From positions 558,001 through 622,000 of the forward strand of contig NC_016522.1 of NCBI RefSeq assembly GCF_000236905.1: a stretch of 64,000 nucleotides of DNA, written 5' to 3'. The notes beneath the pieces were generated by a model that did no database searches, was not told the origin of the DNA, and worked only from the letters and a program-made list of their open reading frames with translations. Positions 60,333-64,000 of this stretch are shown here, piece by piece (the first letter of the stretch is position 1; the number at the start of each line of letters is the position of its first letter). Position numbers and translations under genes: made by a program. The DNA comes from Tetrapisispora phaffii CBS 4417. Its lineage: Eukaryota; Ascomycota; Saccharomycetes; Saccharomycetales; Saccharomycetaceae.

Positions 60333-60779
60333 ATGTTATTTTTTTCCTTTTTCAAAACTCTTGTGGACCAAGAAGTCACCGTTGAAGTATGTTTTAAAAT
60401 ATTGAAAGATTATATCCACACTACCCCATTAATAGCATCCTTTTAATACTAACAAATCAAACCATGACATTGACTAATTCTAACTTTTTAGTGAGAACTA
60501 CTGCGTTAGTATCTGATGTTATGAATTATCCTTATTTTTTAACAGTTAAAGAATGATATTGAATTGAAAGGTACATTGAAATCAGTTGACCAATTTTTAA
60601 ATTTGAAATTAGATAATATATCATGTAATGACAAGACAAAATATCCACATTTGACATCCGTAAGGAACATTTTCATAAGAGGATCTAATGTAAGATATGT
60701 ATATTTACAAAAGAACATGGTTGACACTAATTTATTACAAGATGCAGCAAGAAGAGAAGCAATGAGTGACAAACGTTAA
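60333..60779 (+). CDS. LSM2: Sm-like protein Lsm2, two exons
   Basis: Exon 1 is 60333-60386 (MLFFSFFKTLVDQEVTVE) and exon 2 is 60546-60779. Together they encode 95 aa, exactly the S. cerevisiae Lsm2 length. Lsm2 is part of the Lsm1-7 ring (mRNA decay) and the Lsm2-8 ring (U6 snRNA). The Sm1 motif spans the splice junction, and IFIRGSNVRYVYL is the Sm2 motif. The 159-nt intron has GTATGT, TACTAAC (60447-60453) and AACAG. YBL026W in S. cerevisiae also carries an intron after the N-terminal part. Confidence 0.98.
60387..60545 (+). other. LSM2: LSM2 intron
   Basis: 159 nt, GTATGT at the 5' end, TACTAAC at 60447-60453, AACAG at the 3' end. Confidence 0.97.
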
Positions 60780-61468
60780 AAAAAAGGCCAAGATGAAATA
60801 AAAAAATAAAGGAAGAGATTGAGAAATAGAAATTCTAAACATTTAAACGTCCACATATGCATGTATAACAATTATATACATGTATAACATGAAAACAAAT
60901 CAATAAATGAATCATTTAGATTGTAATGCTGAAATTTGTATAATCTAGTTAAAGAAGAATAAGTAAATTTAAAAAATTTATAAAATATAAATGATATTTT
61001 ATAAGATAAAACCAAAAGGAACAACGCTATTGTAATACGGATACTACAATAGACAGAGTTATGACAGGATTATAATATAATAGATAGACAGATGTAAGAC
61101 AGACTATTATATTATGGCAGATGGGAAGCGTAGGATCGGATCTTCTTATTATTTTCAACGTAAACAGAAACTTGTTTCTTTTTATATATTCTACATAATA
61201 TCTAATAATAAGTTACATGATCATCCAAATACTAGAAGTATAAATAGGAGACCTATTTATACTTTTAGTTTAGCTACAATTTGCAATGTGCCTCGTTGAA
61301 CTTGTCATTGCATTCGTGGCGACATCAGCTGTTCCAGTTGGTGACAATATTTCCTAGACAGGAAATATTAATGTTTCGTAACTGTTTCAGTAATAGTTTC
61401 TAAATAGGAAATATTATTACTGTTATAGCGTAATCTAACTCTTGTTAAGCTTATATTACAATAAACGC
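60780..61468. other. LSM2-SCR1 spacer with a cluster of inverted repeats
   Basis: 690 bp. The last 440 bp hold at least six inverted repeats (61027-61422), listed separately. The ORF at 61114-61299 (61 codons, ATG) runs through one of the repeats and is not protein-like. Confidence 0.6.
61027..61422. repeat. cluster of six inverted repeats upstream of SCR1
   Basis: In order: CTATTGTA/TACAATAG (61027-61052, loop 10); ATAATATAATAG/CTATTATATTAT (61072-61115, loop 20); ACTAGAAGTATAAATAGG (61231-61248) pairing with 61252-61269 across an AGA loop (18 pairs, one G-U); TGCAATG/CATTGCA (61282-61312); AATATTTCCT-AGAC-AGGAAATATT (61346-61369); CAGTAATA...TATTACTG (61388-61422) with inner TTTC/GAAA. The two last ones contain TTTCC/GGAAA-like half sites. 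Confidence 0.8.
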
Positions 61469-62018
61469 AGGCTGTAATGGCTTCAATAGTGGAACTGGTA
61501 TCTTTGAGATTTCCGGCATGGGATCAATTCCTAGCGGCTGGGCGCGAGTTTACTAGTTGTTTCGAGCAACAAAATGCATTTATGTATTGTGCCGCGTGCT
61601 AATGGATAATTACCTCTTATTGTCTCGTTTGGTACTGTCGTTAATTTAGAATTTGTTAATTTATTAGCGGTCTTCATTAACAGAGACGATAAGCTTTACA
61701 AGACGTGTCCAGGTTCATTTCATTAATCGATCTTTGCGGGTTTGCCCGTTGGCTGGCGGTATGAGAAATCTGCCTGTTTTCAGTCTGGAGCAGTAATGTA
61801 GTAATAGGCTTAGTTTCACTAGGTCCCGTCTTTACCGTGGTTAGGGGAGTTTCATCCAGCGACTACAAAGACGACCCGTGATGGAGGCGGTCTGGATAGC
61901 ACTTGTCAGTAAAGTAATTTGTACAGTGTCGATTTTAAAAATTGGGTAATGGCTTTAGTAATCACTTACTCTTCAATGAGGTTGAAGGTACCTTTGGAAC
62001 CACTAATTTATTTTTTTT
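61469..62018 (+). ncRNA. SCR1: signal recognition particle RNA (scR1)
   Basis: RNA of the cytosolic SRP, which targets secretory proteins to the ER. The 5' end AGGCTGTAATGGCTT is identical to the start of S. cerevisiae scR1 and contains the TGTAAT turn bound by Srp14 in the Alu domain. Further matching stretches follow (TTGAGA-TT, C-GGC near 61508, AGCGGCTGGG near 61533). The 3' part closes the molecule: AGTGG (61488-61492) pairs with CCACT (62000-62004), and GGTA (61497-61500) with TACC (61989-61992). A T8 polymerase III terminator lies at 62011-62018. A B-box-like GTTTCGAGC is at about 61558. The length, about 540 nt, fits yeast SRP RNAs (522 nt in S. cerevisiae). G+C is visibly above the flanks. 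The exact 3' end is approximate. Confidence 0.93.
62011..62018 (+). terminator. SCR1: polymerase III terminator of SCR1
   Basis: Run of eight T immediately after the closing helix of the SRP RNA. Confidence 0.8.
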
Positions 62019-62161
62019 GATTTTGGGTTTTGTTTATTTATTTGTTTTATATAAACAAAGTGTCTGGTTCCTAGAGTGTATTTTCGTTTTACCTGTTCCC
62101 TGATTTTCTTTAGTTATACAAACACTTACTTCAACAGAGTTTACCACCATTATATAACGGT

Positions 62162-62584
62162 ATGGATCGCAACGTCTATGAAGCTTGTAGTGATCTGATA
62201 AAAAGATATAAATCGTATACTGCTGGACCAGATGAAGTCTTAGCTGAAAAATTAGATCATCTTGTACCCATTCCTTTTCTTACCAGGGAAGAATTGGAAA
62301 AAGTTGCTAGTAATGATAGGGACCAAGGTTTATATACAGGTGAATTGATTCCTTCTATCGATTTGAGAGTTCTGCATTATTATGCAACGCAATTATGTTT
62401 GAAAAAATATCCTCATTTATTAAATAAATTCGATGATTCAAGTTTGATCTCATTAGGTTTGTTAGTCGAAAAATGGGTGAAAGATTTTTTAGTTGCAAGA
62501 CAAGATAGAACTAAAATTAATCCAGGAGTCTCACAAATGTTATCGAAGATTGTTAACTACGAAGAAGATCCAGCCAATATATAA
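62162..62584 (+). CDS. RRN10: RNA polymerase I upstream activation factor subunit Rrn10
   Basis: A 140-aa subunit of UAF, which activates rDNA transcription by RNA polymerase I. MDRNVYEACSDLIKRY, DLRVLHYYATQLCLKKYPHLLN and SLGLLVEKWVKDFL match S. cerevisiae Rrn10 (145 aa) along the chain. Next to LSM2 and NCL1, as in YBL024W-YBL026W, except that SCR1 lies between LSM2 and RRN10 here. Confidence 0.95.
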   Translation: MDRNVYEACSDLIKRYKSYTAGPDEVLAEKLDHLVPIPFLTREELEKVASNDRDQGLYTGELIPSIDLRVLHYYATQLCLKKYPHLLNKFDDSSLISLGLLVEKWVKDFLVARQDRTKINPGVSQMLSKIVNYEEDPANI

Positions 62585-62912
62585 ATAAACACAGACGATT
62601 CAATTATAGATAATACTATAAATATATAGATTAAATTTAATGTATTTGCATTATTACATCAATTTTTATATAATAGTGTATGTGTGTTTGTTTTTCTTCT
62701 AACATACTATCTCATCTCTCTTTTTCATTATTCTGAAAATTTTTGCAGGACATGAAGTTAAATGTTATGGGAAAAAAAATTCAAATGGAGAGATGAGATG
62801 ACTTCATAAGAAGTTTGTGTATGCATATTTAACCAAGCATATATATGTACTTCAGTATTTCTGGACTTAACTCAATCCCTGCACACTAAACAACTCAAAT
62901 ACGTTACGAGAA
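62585..62912. other. intergenic RRN10-NCL1 with PAC and RRPE motifs
   Basis: 328 bp holding the NCL1 promoter. PAC and RRPE motifs are listed separately. Confidence 0.6.
62711..62801. promoter_or_regulatory. NCL1: PAC and RRPE motifs of the NCL1 promoter
   Basis: CTCATCTC (62711-62718) is a reverse PAC core, TGAAAATTTTT (62734-62744) an RRPE, and GATGAGATGA (62792-62801) a forward PAC core, 110-200 bp before NCL1. This is the usual promoter type for nucleolar and ribosome-biogenesis genes and fits Ncl1. Confidence 0.65.
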
Positions 62913-64000
62913 ATGGCTAGAAAAAAGAATTTTAGAGGTAAGCAAAAAACATTTGGTGCTCGTGATGATTCAAATGCACAAAAGAACTGGTCTGAATTAG
63001 TTAGAGATAACGAACAGTGGGGACTATATTATAAAAAACTGAATATAATACCTGAAGATCAATGGGAGGAGTTTAAGAAAGCTTGTCAAGCTCCATTGCC
63101 TTTAACTTTCAGAGTCACTGGTTCTAGAAACCATGCTCAAGAGGTTTTACAATTGTTTAAAGAAAGACATTTACCAAACTTAACTGATGTAGAATTTGAA
63201 GGCGAAAAAATTAAGTCTCCAATGGAACTACCATGGTATCCAAACCATTTGGCTTGGCAATTAGATGTTCCAAAGACTGTAATCAGAAAACATGAACAGT
63301 TTGCTAAAACTCAAAGATTTTTGGTTGTTGAGACAGCAGTAGGTAATATCTCTAGACAAGAGGCTGTTTCAATGATCCCACCTATCCTTTTAGAAGTTGA
63401 ATCAAACCACACTGTTTTGGATATGTGTGCTGCTCCAGGTTCCAAAACTGCACAATTAATCGAAGCTTTACACACAAACGAAGATGAGCCAACTGGTATC
63501 GTTGTTGCTAATGATGCAGATGCCAGAAGATCGCATATGTTGGTTCATCAATTGAAGAGACTGAACAGTGCAAACTTAATGGTGGTTAACCATGATGCTC
63601 AATTTTTCCCAAGAATTGCATTACATGAAAATACTACTGATAGTAACGATTTCTTAAAATTTGACAGAATTTTATGTGATGTTCCATGTTCCGGTGATGG
63701 TACAATGAGAAAAAATGTTAATGTTTGGAGAGATTGGACCAGTCAAGGAGGATTAGGTCTCCACAACATCCAATTGAACATTTTAAACAGAGGTTTACAT
63801 TTACTAAAACCAAAAGGTAGATTAGTATATTCTACCTGCTCTATGAACCCGATTGAAAATGAAGCTGTCATTGCTGCTGCTTTAAGAAAATGGGGTTCAA
63901 AGATTAGAGTCATTAACTGTGATGAAAAGCTACCAGGTTTAGTCAGATCAAAAGGTATTGACTCATGGCCAGTCTTTAATAGAGATATGGAGATAAGACA
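62913..64000 (+). CDS. NCL1: tRNA (cytosine-5) methyltransferase Ncl1/Trm4, 3' end outside the window
   Basis: The first 362 residues of the nucleolar tRNA m5C methyltransferase (684 aa in S. cerevisiae); the window edge cuts the frame. MARKKNFRGKQKTFG at the N terminus, the SAM-binding VLDMCAAPGSKTAQLIEAL (about residues 169-187), the motif IV Cys in DVPCSGDGTM (about 255) and the motif VI catalytic Cys in YSTCSMNPIENEA (about 309) are all intact. It is the YBL024W orthologue, following RRN10. Confidence 0.97.
   Translation, partial: MARKKNFRGKQKTFGARDDSNAQKNWSELVRDNEQWGLYYKKLNIIPEDQWEEFKKACQAPLPLTFRVTGSRNHAQEVLQLFKERHLPNLTDVEFEGEKIKSPMELPWYPNHLAWQLDVPKTVIRKHEQFAKTQRFLVVETAVGNISRQEAVSMIPPILLEVESNHTVLDMCAAPGSKTAQLIEALHTNEDEPTGIVVANDADARRSHMLVHQLKRLNSANLMVVNHDAQFFPRIALHENTTDSNDFLKFDRILCDVPCSGDGTMRKNVNVWRDWTSQGGLGLHNIQLNILNRGLHLLKPKGRLVYSTCSMNPIENEAVIAAALRKWGSKIRVINCDEKLPGLVRSKGIDSWPVFNRDMEIR

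Noticed and set aside
61114..61299. 61-codon ATG frame between LSM2 and SCR1
   Set aside because: It runs through an 18-pair inverted repeat and has no protein-like features.

Overview
This window is nuclear DNA of a budding yeast of the family Saccharomycetaceae, and gene content and order point to a species that descends from the whole-genome duplication (WGD). About 38 protein genes, one tRNA gene and the SRP RNA gene are recognisable. Intergenic DNA is AT-rich and full of short TA tracts. Introns are rare and use GTATGT / TACTAAC / AG. No prokaryotic, plasmid, viral or intact transposon sequence was seen, and no centromere. The best guess for the lineage is one that split early after the WGD, such as Vanderwaltozyma or Tetrapisispora; this is inferred from the pattern of gene retention and not from a species-specific marker.

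Layout. (1) Positions 1-44.4 kb are a single mosaic of genes that in S. cerevisiae lie on two duplicated segments, YKL051-YKL068 and YMR024-YMR047: NUP100/116 (cut by the left edge), IOC4, MCM1, ARG80, tRNA-Phe, YNK1, ARA2, a YKL063C-like gene, MSN4/MSN2, MIH1, IMP2, HOF1, SFK1, ASK1, MDM35, DEF1, OAR1, TMA19, TAP42, TOA2, MPE1, HRT2 (YMR027W), FBA1, PEX12, CSI1, MRPL3. The YKL and YMR genes alternate, as expected when one of two WGD sister regions keeps a different subset of genes than S. cerevisiae did. (2) Positions 45.1-59.9 kb are a second mosaic, of YDR063-071 and YER136-144 genes: PAA1, DOA4/UBP5, DOS2, MAG1, RTR1/RTR2, RRG1, RPS13 (spliced), AIM7, GDI1. (3) Positions 60.3-64 kb hold LSM2 (spliced), the SRP RNA gene SCR1, RRN10 and the 5' part of NCL1 (cut by the right edge).

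The genes are mostly housekeeping: nuclear pore and chromatin (NUP100, IOC4), MADS-box regulation (MCM1, ARG80), stress transcription (MSN4), cell cycle, cytokinesis and kinetochore (MIH1, HOF1, ASK1), general and RNA polymerase I transcription (TOA2, RRN10), RNA polymerase II fate and mRNA 3' ends (DEF1, RTR1, MPE1), RNA processing and modification (LSM2, NCL1), translation (RPS13, TMA19, MRPL3), protein targeting (SCR1), peroxisome and mitochondrial biogenesis (PEX12, IMP2, MDM35, OAR1, RRG1), ubiquitin (DOA4, CSI1) and glycolysis (FBA1). FBA1, TMA19, YNK1 and RPS13 show the strong codon bias of highly expressed yeast genes.

Points of note: the SCR1 RNA; a cluster of inverted repeats just upstream of it; a very divergent, short ARG80; a short MSN4-type factor behind a 2.5-kb gene-free stretch that contains a 17-bp potential RNA hairpin; PAC/RRPE ribosome-biogenesis motifs in front of the glycolytic gene FBA1; and a G12 tract flanked by an inverted repeat. 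I found no convincing new multi-gene system.
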